From Pachyseris speciosa (taxonomy: Eukaryota > Cnidaria > Anthozoa > Scleractinia > Pachyseridae): DNA of 64,000 nucleotides. A model generated the notes under the pieces. The model made no database searches. It worked only from the letters and a program-made list of their open reading frames with translations, and was not told the DNA's origin. Position 1 is the first letter of the stretch. Each line of letters starts with the position of its first letter. The stretch spans positions 1 through 64,000 of the forward strand of contig JAEMWC010000344.1 in NCBI GenBank assembly GCA_016490735.1, in the 5' to 3' direction. Made by a program: the position numbers and the translations under genes. Positions 10,931 to 22,485 of the stretch are shown here, in pieces.

Positions 10931-11767
10931 TTGCAATCCTTTGGAATTAAAAGTCTTTCCAACTTCAAAATACTTTCTGGCGAGCAAGAGACGATGGGCA
11001 AAGATTTTTATTTAAGGAGGCCAACACCGGTTTCCAGCACTTTTGCTTTGATGGATCAATCTTACGACCGATTTATTATAATATATACTGATAAATTTAT
11101 AATGGTGTCAAACAAATGCCCAGTCATTAATTCACAAGATAACATGGTAGAGACACCTCCAATTTTAGCTTTGAGGAATGATAAATCAAAAACGAGCTCG
11201 GTCACCCCTATCTTTTATTATCGGACACTAATCAGGATGTTGAACATTTAAAAAGAAAATATGGGAAGAGATTCAGAGCCACCTTAAATTTTCGAAAAGT
11301 AAGGACCTAACAAAAGAATAAACCAAACGCGCTTTTGTTGGTGGATTAATTTTTTCCAGCACCTCACGGTTGGGTTGAATGACCATCGTTCTTTGTAAAA
11401 TGTTATGGAGATAGAACCTCCTGTTGAAAACATCATAAATTGATTACACAAGGGAAGGCAAAAAACATAGGGAAACGTTCTAACCCATGGGAGTCTACCG
11501 TGCGCGTTTAAGGTAGTTTTACTTACCCCAAAATAGTGTATTAAATCCATTAAGCTGATGGACTTTTCCTACAACTTCAAACCAACTGAAAAGATCACTG
11601 CTGACAATGCTGATGTGAATTACCTGCTACCTGCTATGGATTTTATAGTTGGTCAAGCTCTGAATGACTTGACTTCCTGGCTGCTGAAGAGCTTACCGTC
11701 AATTAAAAAAAGCTCGTTATATAAATTACTCAAGCTGCTTCAGAAGTGTTTTTTCCGATGGATTTAG
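10931..11767 (+). pseudogene. Decayed coding-like stretch, family unknown
   Basis: Short open frames with protein-like composition follow each other here: 10931-11251 (contains SYDRFIIIYTDKFIMVSNKC), and 11558-11767 (contains DFIVGQALNDLTSWLLKSLP). Part of 11031-11145 is related to the tandem unit at 3597-3714, including the phrase ttccagcacttttgcttt and caaatgccca. Both duplicates keep the same stops, and copy 2 (56814-57520) has an additional deletion. I recognise no domain; these could be exons of a dead gene or of an old transposon. Confidence 0.35.
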
Positions 11768-11779
11768 TGGATAATTAGC

Positions 11780-12135
11780 GGCCAGAGTGGCTCTGGTCTC
11801 AGAAAATTCCCATCAGCCATTTCTCATAACCATTGGAAGACTGCCAAGATTGCATTGGGTGTGTACATACAAGGCGCCCCACGAATCGGCACAAAACATC
11901 CAAGAGGACCGAAAGGTCGTGTGCGTCAGGAAAAAAAATGTTTATTTTAAGACAAAATTTTTGTTCACCTAATTCCCGTACCTTGTTCGTTTCTTCTCTT
12001 TCTTTTTTTTTTTTTTTTCTTTTTTTCTTTCTTCTTTCTTTCTCTTTTTTTTTTTTTTCTTGTTTTTGTTCGTTCTTTCTTTCTCTTATATTTATTTATC
12101 TATTTATTTATTTATTTATTTTATTATTTATTTAT
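11780..12135 (+). other. Coding-like fragment followed by T-rich low-complexity tract
   Basis: At 11780-11930 one frame reads GQSGSGLRKFPSAISH and ALGVYIQGAPRIGTKHP; in copy 2 (57548-57700) the same frame is open for 136 codons, but half of that is poly-pyrimidine translation. A C/T-rich and then TTTA-repeat tract fills 12000-12135. It may be an exon remnant next to the tract; no family was recognised. Confidence 0.3.
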
Positions 12136-12139
12136 TTTC

Positions 12140-12375
12140 AAGGCCCAGTCGTCCAAAGCGCTAATTTAAATCTAACCCAGGGTTAGTGTATCATTGATTC
12201 CAATTCAATTAGCAACAAGTTAGAATTTTCAGGAAATATTTATTTTTTGCCTTCAGTCCTTCCGTTTATCTTTTAGTCACCTTTCAAAACCGTTTTCAGC
12301 GAGCGAGATAAATACCTCTCTGAAATGTTAATCCTGGATTAGCATTAAGCGGCTTCCAACCAACCGAACGCTGGT
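12140..12375. mobile_element. Probable MITE with imperfect inverted ends
   Basis: The left side (aagcgctaattt...taacccagggtta) is an imperfect inverted match to the right side (gttaatcctggattagcattaagcggctt). The element ends near 12375 at gaagccg-type sequence. No coding capacity. The twin copy is at about 57915-58135. The exact ends and target duplication are unclear. Confidence 0.5.
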
Positions 12376-12379
12376 TTTT

Positions 12380-14110
12380 CATAGTATGCACAGTGTTAGA
12401 CTGTTAACTGCATGTGCAGTCATTGCGGAAACCAACCAAAACAAACGGAATTAATTGATCCGGGATTCACCGGGGACCTTAGACTAAGAGTCTGTTCAAA
12501 CATCCTTTACGGCCTTAAAAAAATATGATGTAAATTGTGATGAATAGCTTAAGTTTTCACTAGCAACATTTTGTCTCAATCTTTCTTAACACCATGAATA
12601 TAACTATTATAATTTTCGAGGGTATAAATGTGTCGTTTGAGGCGTAATATAAGGCCACGCTAGCTAGCATTTTTACCTCAAAAGCTTGGTCTCGACTCCT
12701 GTACAGAGAGCCCCTAAAGGAGAGGAAAGCCTTAACTATCACATATTTTGGTGTTAACATCTCGGAATGAAAGGAATCCACAAATTAATGGTTTAGGTTT
12801 GTTTACTCGAATATCTACAAAAACTAAAACTAAAAGAAAAACAAGCCAAACGGGCAAAATAATCCCAATCCACACAATCTACGAAAGAGATCAGCAAATT
12901 ATATCACGTTCGTTCACAATTACCGATAACCCTATATTGCTTTATTTAAGGGTCACGATTTGCCTGGCGCCACGTCTGTGTAATAATGTTATTTAAAGTG
13001 GTTATTTCATGCGTATTTTATGTATAGGGGTCAAAGTTTTGTTTAAATCAAAACTAAGAGCATTTGTCTCAACACGAAACAAACTTAGAACTCCAAGCGG
13101 CTAACGCATGAAGTTAATCCTTAAAAGGAGAAAAAGATAACTTGTTTATTCTGGTCTTAGCTAGAGGCGAAGGCCAACAGCTCGACTTTTTCCGGGTTGC
13201 ATTCCTCACTTCCACCATGACATTTATGGCCAACCACACTTATTCATAGTTTCACTACACCAGTAGAGTTGTTTTAAAAAACGCCACAGTACAAACGTCT
13301 CCATTGATTTGCCAAATTTATGCTGAGAATATGTTACATAACCCCTATAATCTCTTTCGTTAGGTGAGCTTGGTCGGTGATGAAAAGCTAGCGTTTCTTT
13401 AGCGAAAAAGGTCACCTCCGTGGGCTCACCTCCTTTACGGAAAGCCTTTGAGGCAGGAAACCCTTAAACCGGCTACATCACGTATTTCAGGTTTTACCGT
13501 AAACCGCTAAAACACATCTTGGAATGAAAGGAAACCACAATATAATGGTTAGATTTTGTTTAGAATTCCGCTGTTATATACCAAAAATAGAAATAAGCCC
13601 CTTTGGATACGGAAAAGCAAGAATGAAAATGGATTCCGACTTGAAAAATTGACCAAATGATCCACGACTTGTTTTCTTTATTGAGATATTCTTTCCGTAG
13701 AGAAAATGGCTTAAAATCGTTCTTTTTTCCTCTGGGAGTAGTATGAATGTCAAAGCAATTATTTCATGGCTCTTAGTTTTAATCTCATGCAGCTCATTTT
13801 CCTACCATAAAAAAATCGCCTTGAAGTGACAGCCCCTTTAAAGCTGCGGTAGTTTGGGACTGAGCAATCTGAATTAGATTTAAATTTTTACCACCTTTGC
13901 TAGTAAGCTTTTACCACACCTTTGCTAGCTTTTACCACCTTTTCTAGTAAGCTCGCAATATGATTGGCTAATTTGCCGTTGTCGATAAGAGTCTAGAAAA
14001 CGCTGCTTGCGTCCGACGTCAACGATTTTCCTCGCGCTCTGAAATAAACATTTCTTCGACGTTGATATTGTGGTAAAAAATAAATGGAATGTGGTTTAGC
14101 TTTGTCTGTA
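12380..14110. other. No gene recognised; includes a small copy-number difference between duplicates
   Basis: Mostly unique-looking AT-rich DNA. At 13880-13955 a ~24-bp phrase (tttttaccacctttgctagt) occurs three times, while copy 2 has it once (about 59638-59662). Short frames on either strand are not conserved beyond the duplication, so I call none. Confidence 0.4.
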
Positions 14111-14113
14111 CTC

Positions 14114-14206
14114 ATATTCGTCATCACAGTGGTCAAAATTTGCTGTGGACTTACTCGGCTGCGCCTCGTTAGTCCACAACATTTTGACCACTGTGATGAC
14201 GAATAT
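14114..14206. mobile_element. Near-perfect foldback (hairpin MITE core)
   Basis: The left arm atattcgtcatcacagtgg... and right arm ...ccactgtgatgacgaatat are almost exact reverse complements, ~40 bp each, around a short loop containing ggctgcgcctcg. The same hairpin is at 59823-59914. Such foldbacks are typical cores of MITEs; outer ends were not resolved. Confidence 0.7.
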
Positions 14207-14389
14207 CGCTTTCTTTAACCGCTTTCTTTGCAGTGACGCAACTTCAAAGAACACTTGAGGAACTTCCTTAAATGGAATGTGAATTAGACTTCAAATTTAC
14301 GCTTGCCGCCTTTCTTACTCCCGCGACGAAGAAAATCCCATACGGCAAAACTACCTCCAAACCGCACAAGGTACGCAAGAAGTGAGATT

Positions 14390-15150
14390 GTTTTGTCCCT
14401 TTTATTAAACAAAATTATGTCAAATTATAACCGTTAACCAAATCAGAGTCAAGAGTCATGATCCGCCAGAAGGGGCGCAGGTGAGAATGTTCAGGAGTTT
14501 GATGTTTTATTTCGTTTAATTGACCAACGTTATCTCACGTTCGTTCATGATTACTTTGAACCAGATACCGTTTTAAACAAGAGTCACGTTCCTCCAGAGG
14601 GGATGCATGTGAATGCATTGGGGAGACTAAATCAAATTAAATCTAAATAAAGTACAATCAAATCAAATCAAATGTTGGTTTTGTGGAGAAGGGAAAACCG
14701 GAGTACACGGAGAAAAACCTCTCGGAGCAGAATGAACCAACAAACTCAGCCCACTTATGACGCCGAGTCCTGGAATCGAACCTGGGATACTTTGGTGGAA
14801 GACGAGCGTTCTCACCACTACAACAACCCTGCTCCCCAAATGTTAAGTAGTAGGTTTATTTTGTTCGTTTTATTGAACAAAACTATCTCACGTTCGTTCA
14901 CGATAACCGTTAACCCGATATCGCTTTACGCAAGAGTCACGATCACCAAGATGGGACGCATGTCCAAGAATGTTAAGGTGGTGGGGTTTTTTCTTTTCTT
15001 CGTTTTATTGAACGAAATTATCTCATGTCTTTTCATAATTATACTGTTCACCCAATACCATCACAATCAGGTCACTCGCGACTCATATACAAGAAAGCTA
15101 AAGAGGCTGTGTCGTGGGTATTTTTACTTCTTGGGGTCAAGTTTTGGATA
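14390..15150. repeat. Diverged tandem array, ~115-135 bp unit, interrupted by a SINE
   Basis: The phrase cgtttatt(g)aac-aaaattatctcacgttcgttcacgat...gataccg...gagtcacg...gggacgcatgt occurs at about 14398, 14515, 14865 and 15000, with a more distant version at 12895. Units differ at 15-30% by eye. One unit also occurs alone at 31045-31170. The second copy of the array is at 60100-60850. No coding role is evident. Confidence 0.65.
14627..14837 (-). mobile_element. tRNA-derived SINE (Gly-like head, TTTGA tail)
   Basis: On the minus strand the element starts GGGGAGCAGGGTT, has an A-box region (GTAGTGGTGAGA), a Gly-like anticodon loop phrase (CTTCCAC), and a perfect B box GGTTCGATTCC (plus-strand 14773-14783). 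A body with GCTCCGAGAGGTTTTTCTCC follows and the tail is repeated TTTGATTTGATTTGATTG. The head cannot be a working tRNA because the anticodon stem is mismatched. I recognise this from memory as a family abundant in corals and other anthozoans. It lies inside the ~130-bp tandem array; copy 2 is at about 60350-60562. Confidence 0.85.
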
Positions 15151-15979
15151 TAGGAAACTAAGAACAGTTTTTACAACACGCAACGGTTTGGTTAATCAAG
15201 GTATAATTGGTTTATGCTGGCTTTTCGTGGAAACTCCCGTAACAAGCGTGATAGAGTCAATGCTGAAAGCCTTCTTGAGACATTCTCGATTCTGAAGAGA
15301 TGCCAGAGTAAGCTGAGACTGTTAAGCCATAACTAGGGCCACAGGGTACTTCTTTCAAATTAGGCGCTTGTCAAGGGTATCAATGATATCCGTGATCCAA
15401 GACTCCTTACATGGCCGAATCATACTGCACACTACTGAGAAAAAAAATGCATTAATCCAAGCAAAACTATTTACTTGAGCAAAACCTGCAACTTTGAGCT
15501 TGCAATTTATATGCAAACATCAATAGTTATTTACTTGAGATTTTAACAACTTTGGACAATTGAACTTCACAACGATGCTATGAAGATACCCGGACAATTT
15601 TTAGATACGAGACAACCGCTGACTTTCAGGTTGATAGCCATCAACTGAGACGTGACTGAGATTTTGATGTATCCGCTGACTGAAGCAGTCAGCGCAAAAC
15701 ACAAAAAATACGAATCACATGGTTTCCGTCGCTATTAGTTTATCGATTATTTTAATTAACTTGAATTAAGCATAGGCGGAGTGTTTACCGCAAGAGTTAC
15801 CACAAGCTTTTCTGCATGCCTTGCTGATAAATTTAGGATCACGTCTATGTATAACTTTCTAGCTCTGTAATTAGCCATAGTTGAATTCGGCACAGAAACT
15901 TTACAGTCTCAAACGTATCTAACTAAAGTGAACCTTATGAAGTTGGTTACAATAAGCTTGATCAACTTATTGTAACTCA

Positions 15980-16315
15980 CGCTCGGGGCACGTATTCACC
16001 CGGGACACGTATTGTTTAGAGAGAGGAGCACGTATTCGCCGGGGCACGTATTGTTTAGAGTCTTTGTCTATTGTTCTACAAAGGAAACAAGACATCAACC
16101 AATCAGAGCTCAGAGCGAGCGTACTTAATCGCTAGTTTTGTGTAGTTTAGGGAGAGTTGTCTGTCGGCTACGGCAGAGTGTAGAGAATTGTCTGTCGGCT
16201 ACGGCAGAGTGTAGAGAGTTGTCTGCCGGCAACGGCAGAGTGTAGAAGTCTGACGCTGAATAAACTGAAGTGATCCTGAAAAGCCACAGCTTTCTTAATC
16301 TGTCCCGCAACACAC
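15980..16315 (+). repeat. Promoter-like or LTR-like block with a 31-36 bp tandem repeat
   Basis: Three tandem units of (g)agttgtctgtcggctacgg lie at 16150-16237, after two cacgtattcgcc phrases and before gaataaactgaagtg, a polyadenylation-like signal, and tctgtcccgcaacaca. The order of upstream repeats, polyA signal and a CA end resembles a solo LTR, but no TG start with matching target duplication was found. Copy 2 at 61710-61929 stops within the third unit. The LTR reading is weak. Confidence 0.35.
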
Positions 16316-16319
16316 TTGA

Positions 16320-17150
16320 GTACAATTAATGTTTTTAGCCGGGAAGCATAGGAAAACTTTTATCACCAACTCGATTTACGATTATCACCGGTGAAGAATT
16401 TCACTCTTTTTCAAATATATGTTCGCAATTTATCGACGTTCCACACATTCAATTCCCTTTCACTGAATTCTTTTGTGTTTTCAACTTGTTGATCAGCTCT
16501 GACTTACAACTGTATCATTGGACTAAAAAATTAAACAGCTTTATGGCACAATGTACCTGTTACGCACAGCGATGCGAGTTTGTTTGCCCCCTGAGAATCC
16601 CATAATATTCTGTAAATTTTAGTTATTCAAAATGGACCCAGGATCGGTGAAAAGGTCTATTGGTAGTACACTCGACTAGTGCTATCATCAGTGTCCTCAA
16701 ACGAACAATCGCAAAGTATCAGACCTGAATAATGAACATTCCTCCTTTTTTAAAAACTCTTTCGAAACAATCACTCTAATAGTAAAGTTTTCAACGCAGA
16801 GGAGGTGGTAGATATATACTGAGTTCTTTAAAAGTCAGTGAAAAGTACGAGTTAACCAGAAATCAAGGATAACACCCGAATCCGAACTCACCTACCTCAA
16901 AATTAATAATCTCTGTCAGTTTTTTTTTTTTTTTATAAAATCCATATAAATTTCGTTCATTTTCTATCAATTAGTATTGATTGTCGGTTTATCTCAATGC
17001 AAGTGACTACGCCTGTAAGTTGCGAGTCAAGTTATAGCGATAAAAACATGAACTTACTGAATTTAGCCCAGGGTCAACATAGACTTGGTTTTGAAGCATA
17101 ACACTGCGGAGAAAGAGAATAATAAAGGGACATTCAGTCGGAAACTGGGG
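16320..17150. other. No gene recognised
   Basis: AT-rich sequence between the two duplicated regions, with a T15 tract at about 16919-16934. No open frame of interest, TIR or RNA gene was seen. Confidence 0.4.
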
Positions 17151-17944
17151 AAACAGTATGAGACCTTATTCTTTAAATTTTAGAGACGTTTATTTCTGTC
17201 TAGCCAAAAAGAAAGGGCATTATCTTCTGACTCGTATGACTGCAAAAATAGTAGTTTTGCTCTATGTCTAGAAAAATCGTTCAACAAGTCTTCTCTTGTT
17301 TACCTCTTGCGTGTCGCACAGATAAGAGTGTGAAAGAAATATGAAAAAAAAAACAATAACTATGACAGTGTATTTGTCGGCTAACTGGACGCAAGCCAAC
17401 CAAAACGTTTCCGGGAGAAATTTTCTCTTTGCCAAAGTTTCATGGTTTCTCTGCATGAAGCTACATAAACAAACTTGATCCATCTAATTGGGTCCTATTA
17501 TTGTCCCGGTGATTTGCAGTTAATTCCCAGAGAACTCAATAATTGGATGTCTCAAGACAAAACATTGAACCTCTGGCAAGATTGATCCTACGAATCAACC
17601 AGGATAATCCTAGCATGAGGGTCAATTAGGATGACCCGCTTGCCATGTAAACTTCTCGACTATTCAGTATGCTAAGTGCCAACTCACTTCTCATCATTAT
17701 TATTATCATGTTTTGTCTCTAAGATCGTTTAGCTTTATAGTTATTCGGAATGGCATTTAGCTTCAACTGATGTTGTGTTATTATGCATGGTCTATTGTCT
17801 ATCTATGGTCTAGTTGTTGTTAGGTTGAAGGTTGATATCTAAGTTCAGGCCTCTCCAAGCCCTGTTCTAATTGATTGTTTGTTTTGTGCTCGTTTAAGGG
17901 TTTTTGCTCGAACAACCTAAGAGCCTATTAAGGTATAGCTTAGA

Positions 17945-18430
17945 ATCATTAACTTAACAATCTGCTTGACCATGATGTCCCCAATTTGAACGCGCTGGTA
18001 TAAGAAGCTATAAAACCAAACCGAGGTTGGTGGTGACTTACCAACCAGGTAAGGATCGGATTTTTATAGGGTAAAGAACTATTTTTCGTGACAGTAAAAA
18101 TAAACTTAAAGGTATTCGTTTTGGTGAACACTCAAGCACAGTATTTGCAGAGTCCATCAAGATATTTGATGTGACACTAGTTCGCAAAGGGTATTTGGGG
18201 AAAATGTTGCGAGGCAATTCACGTAGGACTAATCAGATTCTCAAACCCGACTAGCAAGATTCGCTTCGCTACAACACATTTTGTAATCACGGACATTGAT
18301 GATATGAGTCTCGAAATACACGACAACTTGAACTTGGTAATATCCTGAGAGACCAACGCCAAAATGTGAGGAACAGATTGTGAGAAAATATGATGTACGT
18401 AATTCTTCACGAAATTTTCCTGGAGGAGTA
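17945..18430 (+). pseudogene. Decayed ORF, family unknown (unit A copy)
   Basis: A frame with two stops reads TKPRLVVTYQPGKDRI, FRDSKNKLKGIRFGEHSSTV and IFDVTLVRKGYLGKM. The composition is clearly protein-like. Unit B has the start of the same ORF (26699-26905: FERVGIRSYKTKPRLVVTHQ) but lacks 18048-18285, and the reading frame runs smoothly into that extra piece in A, so B probably suffered a deletion. The L1 insertion at 18432 breaks the continuing ORF. I do not recognise the family; a dead retroelement or gene fragment are both possible. Confidence 0.45.
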
Positions 18431-21400
18431 TTTTGTTTTTTAATGCTTTATTAATACAAATATTTTTTACAATTTACAAAAGTAAAGACATAAATACATA
18501 CACAGTACAATAGAGTTGTGCAATGTTTAAAATAATACTAGAATGCAAGAAGTGCGAATATCATAATATCAACATAAATATAGGGAGGAAAACAAATAAA
18601 ATAAAATAAAATTACAATATTAAGGAAGGTGAAACTTAAATGGAGTATTTCCATTTATTATTGAACTCTTCTAGTTGTTTATTTTTAAAGCAATTTGCTT
18701 GAGTGTGTCAATCCTGTTGCTTAAGAAATGGAGGAAGCTGTCAAAAATTACAGAGGCATTGTGCTGAAAACAGCAAAATATAAAATATTTCGCAACGAGG
18801 GAGATGCAATTCAAAGGATCTTTGAGATGCGTGTTATTGTGCCAACCATATATGATGTTACGCTCATTGAGGTCAAAGCTTTGGAGAGTTTTTCAAACCA
18901 CCAGTTGAGAAAGGCTTGCCAGAACACAGAGACTATGGTGCACTGGAAAAACATATGTGGGAGTGTTTCTGATACAGCCGATAGCATACCCGACAAGATT
19001 GGGACTCAGACAACTTCGCACGAAACAGGGATTATCTCCTTGGAAGGATATTGTGTATGGATTTTGTACTGGAACATTTGTAGTTTAACCTCTCGCGTTG
19101 TTTGGAAGGGCATCATGTAAACATTTTCCAAATTATCTTTAGTAAAGCTGTAGTGAAGAATTTTACTTTCAGATGTTGGTGCTTGAAAAAAGTTGTGTAA
19201 AATCGTTGCATAAACAGAGTGCGTAGTGATATTCTTAGGAGATGATTCCTGAGAGTTGAAGTCGTTCGGGTTGGAGGGATTTGTGGTGAAATATTTTAGC
19301 TTACGTCTCCAACTAGAGGGAATAGAATTTATCAGTCCATAGTATGTCGTAAAGGGAACTTGTTGCTGGAATTTTTGCTGAAATTTATCAAGGGATAGAA
19401 AGGTGAAGTCAACATCCAGCAAATCTTGCAGGCGTTTAACTCCGTTTTGGTACCAATGTTCGAAAACAATCATGTTTTTGTTTATCAGTATATTACTGTT
19501 ATTCCAAATAATTTCATCCTGTATCTTTACACTGCTATTAAATTTAGATCTCTAGTCTTGCCAGTACTTTAGCACTGAGCGATAAAAAGGAGGTAAGTTT
19601 TGAAGCCAAAGTAAATTAGTATCATAGGAACAGTCTAATAAAAATGAGAAGCCACCGAAATGGCTCAGCAAGAACTCTGGTATGGCTTTCCAGGAGGCGT
19701 CTGAGTTTAGTTGAATCCTTGTGATCCAGGCAATTTTTAGGGAAATTTCCATTATACCAAAGTCTGTCATCTTAAGGCCACCATTACCTTTGTCACCGAT
19801 GTTTGTGGATTTTTTTTATTTTCGGAGGCTTACCTTCCCAGATAAAATCAAAACTCAATTTGTTGGCTGCATCAATCACTTGAGGTGGTACGTAAAGGTT
19901 AGATGAATTAAAAATGAGTTTTGTTCGATTAACGTGAGTTTTCTGCATTTCCACATATTTAATGTTTTTTCCATGGCGCGCAACTTGTTATCAAAATTGA
20001 ATTTTTCTGCGTTAAGTGTATCATACGAGAAGAAAACACCTAGCGCCCACACAGGGGTCCTTGGGCCAATTAAATTAAACGGAGTGTCTTTCTTTCCAAC
20101 TGCCAAGCCACGGAGCATCGGTTTTTGAAGTATTGATCTAAATTTCTCTAGTAAGCTTAGTAAATGCGGGACTGAGTCAGTGTTTCTCACAAAGACAGTG
20201 GTGTCGTCTGCATACATAATGGTTTTTATTTCTTTATTTCCGATGGTGATTCCTTGGATAAGAGGATCCCGTTTGATAGCCCTCGCTAGAAGTTCGAGGC
20301 CTATAAACAACAAACCAGAAAGAGGACATCCTTGTCTCATACCACGTTTAATGCAAAGAAAGTTGAAGCGTGTCCGTTGTTTAGCACGCAGCTGGAGATG
20401 TCGGTAAGTAAAATTTGGAACCAATGTAATGAATTGGGGCCAAAATTGAAAAGGCGGAGGGCTTTCTCTAAGTAATGCCATTCAATGGCTTTGCGCAAAA
20501 TCAAGAAAAACAGCGATTCCTGGCAAATTTTCTTTGTCGGTGTAAAACATTAAATCTTGTATCAGTCTAATGATTTCGCCAATGTAACGCCCTTTCACAT
20601 AGCCTGTTTGGTCAGAGATTATCAATTTCGGAAGCACTTTCTCCACGCGTTTGGCTAAAACTTTCGTAAGGATTTTGTAATCGATATTTAACAAAGAGAT
20701 TGGTCTAAGATTTTCAAGAATCGTTTTATCCTTTTTTTTTTCTTGGAATGAGCGAAATGATTCCGCGTCTTTGTGACATTGATAGGGATCCGTTTTGGAA
20801 GGCGTAATTAAAGCTGTTGACGACTGAACTCTGCTCTGAACTATTTTAAAAATTCAACAGACAACCCATCTGTAACGGGGATTTTATTTGTGGCGAAATC
20901 TTTAAGGGCGCTTAATGCTTCTGATTCTGTTATAAGACCTTCGCATAATGTTTGCTCGTCTTCATTTAAAGTAGGAACGTTATGACAATTAAAAAAAACA
21001 TCATTGTCAGATGCGTCTTGTGCAGGAGGTATTTGTGATTGGTAAAGGTTTTCGTAGAACTTTTTTTGCTCCTCTAAAATTTCAAACTGATCAGTCGTGA
21101 AAGATCCGTCTTTTAATTTCAGCTTAGAAACTGATTTTTTGTGTGGTTTCTTTTCTCAAGACTATAAAGTACTTACTGTTACGTTCACCTTGTTCATGCC
21201 ATCTGGCTCGGCTTCTGATGATCTTTCCCTGTGTTTTATGCTCTATTATTCTTTGTAAGCGCGCTTCAGCCGAGTTAAGCTCACAAAGAATGTGTTTATT
21301 GTTTCTGCTTTTTTCTGCTCTGGAGATTAGATCGTTTATTTTGTTTTGAAGGATTTCTTCTTCGTGTCGCTGCTTTCTTGCTTTAATTTTGGAATATTTA

Positions 21401-22081
21401 ACAGTGAAACCTCTAATCTCCATCCGGCTTAATAAGGTCCCAACGTAAGCCTAGGTTTTCAACTGTTTGGTATTTACTTTTAAATTGTGGCAGGTTATCA
21501 CGTAACTGCGATACGTATTGATTATCTTCAAGGAGAGAATTGTTGAATTTCCAGAAGCCAGGACCTTTGTTTTGTTTAAATTCTTCGGAAATAAGATTAA
21601 TTCAGTGCACGGCAGAGTGGTCAGTGTTTGGAGTAAAAATGATACGGCAATCTGAGGCGAGGTTGTTAAGTTCTTTTGAAATCAGAAAATAGTCTAGCCA
21701 GCATTGCACTTTGAAAGATTAGTCCCTCCATGTAAATTTCTTCACGTCCGGGCTTAAAGAGCGCCAGGTATCGCAAAGGTTATAGAGTTCGCAGAGCTTA
21801 TTTATTTCGTTAATGACTGGAAGCTTTCTTGTGACAGGATTTCCTCCTTCTTTATAGCATTGTGTTAACGCGCAATTAAAATCACCACCGATTACAAAGT
21901 TAATATGCGAAAATTCTTGAAGTCGATTTTGTAAATCTTTGAAAAAATGAAATTGTTGGTTGGTGTCATTGGGAGAGTATATATTAACTAAAATAAGGCG
22001 AGCGTCATCAACTGTTAACTGGGCAATAATAAACCCGCCATTTTTGTCTTGAATTATTTTTTTTCAATTTTGCAATCTAGC

Positions 22082-22082
<1 letters not shown>

Positions 22083-22112
<30 letters not shown>

Positions 22113-22128
22113 CATACATACATACATC
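22083..22128. repeat. (CATA)n microsatellite, tail of the SINE
   Basis: About eleven CATA units. Its position at the 3' end of the minus-strand SINE indicates that it grew from the SINE tail. Confidence 0.95.
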
Positions 22129-22485
22129 ACATTATTTACCCTCGGATTTTAGAGTAGCTTGTGCAGCTAATATCTCCGAGCATTTAATCATCAGATGATA
22201 GATAGACCATCACACCGGGAACTACGTCCCCTACTTTTTTTCGAACAGTGTGTGGGTTCTTTTACGTCCCACAGAATCAATTATGAAGACTTGTGAGACG
22301 GGGCCTACGGTTTATTGTCCTTATCCGAGAAGACTAGAATGTCTAACCATTTGCAGATGTTATTACAAAGGCACCACTATCTCCTCAATTATTTAAAGAC
22401 CCTGAGTGTTGGTCCGACCGGGGTTTGAACCACCGACCTCCCGCACGTTAGTCCGGTGCTCTACCACTGAGCTAACCGGTCGGCG
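22085..22485 (-). mobile_element. tRNA-derived SINE with TATG tail, inserted in the L1 endonuclease
   Basis: On the minus strand the head starts CCGACCGGTTAGCTCAGTGG (A box at plus 22464-22475) and has the B-box-like GGTTCAAACCCC (plus 22419-22430). The anticodon position reads AAC but the stem has mismatches, so it is a SINE head, not a tRNA gene. A body with GGGACGTAAAAGAACCCACA follows. The tail is (TATG)n, seen on the plus strand as (CATA)n at 22083-22128. gctta flanks it (22080-22084 and 22486-22490), and the L1 frame continues across the insertion. This gives a three-level nest: SINE in L1 in unit A. Confidence 0.88.

Larger units (their letters stand above)
7892..16237. repeat. ~8.3 kb duplicated segment, copy 1 (partner 53701-61929)
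   Basis: From gaatgacagaattcc (7892) to the third ttgtctgccgg repeat (about 16237), this segment is collinear and very similar to 53701-61929 in the same orientation, with small indels and scattered substitutions. All nested elements (LINE tail, SINE, MITEs, foldbacks) are shared, so the duplication is younger than those insertions. It starts inside the Penelope RT C-terminus. No direct repeats of a target site or long terminal inverted repeats bound it, so I read it as a segmental duplication, possibly Penelope-associated. Confidence 0.85.

Noticed and set aside
14750..14837. Possible tRNA-Gly gene (TCC) on the minus strand
   Set aside because: Perfect B box but broken anticodon stem, with a SINE body and TTTGA tail; same insertion in both 8 kb copies.
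16120..16315. Tandem repeats at 16150 considered as a CRISPR array
   Set aside because: Units are directly adjacent without unique spacers, and the context is eukaryotic.
15980..16315. Full LTR retrotransposon
   Set aside because: No gag, protease, integrase or second LTR, and no matching 4-6 bp target duplication.
22419..22485. Possible tRNA-Val gene (AAC) on the minus strand
   Set aside because: A and B boxes are present, but the anticodon stem has mismatches and a SINE body and tail follow.
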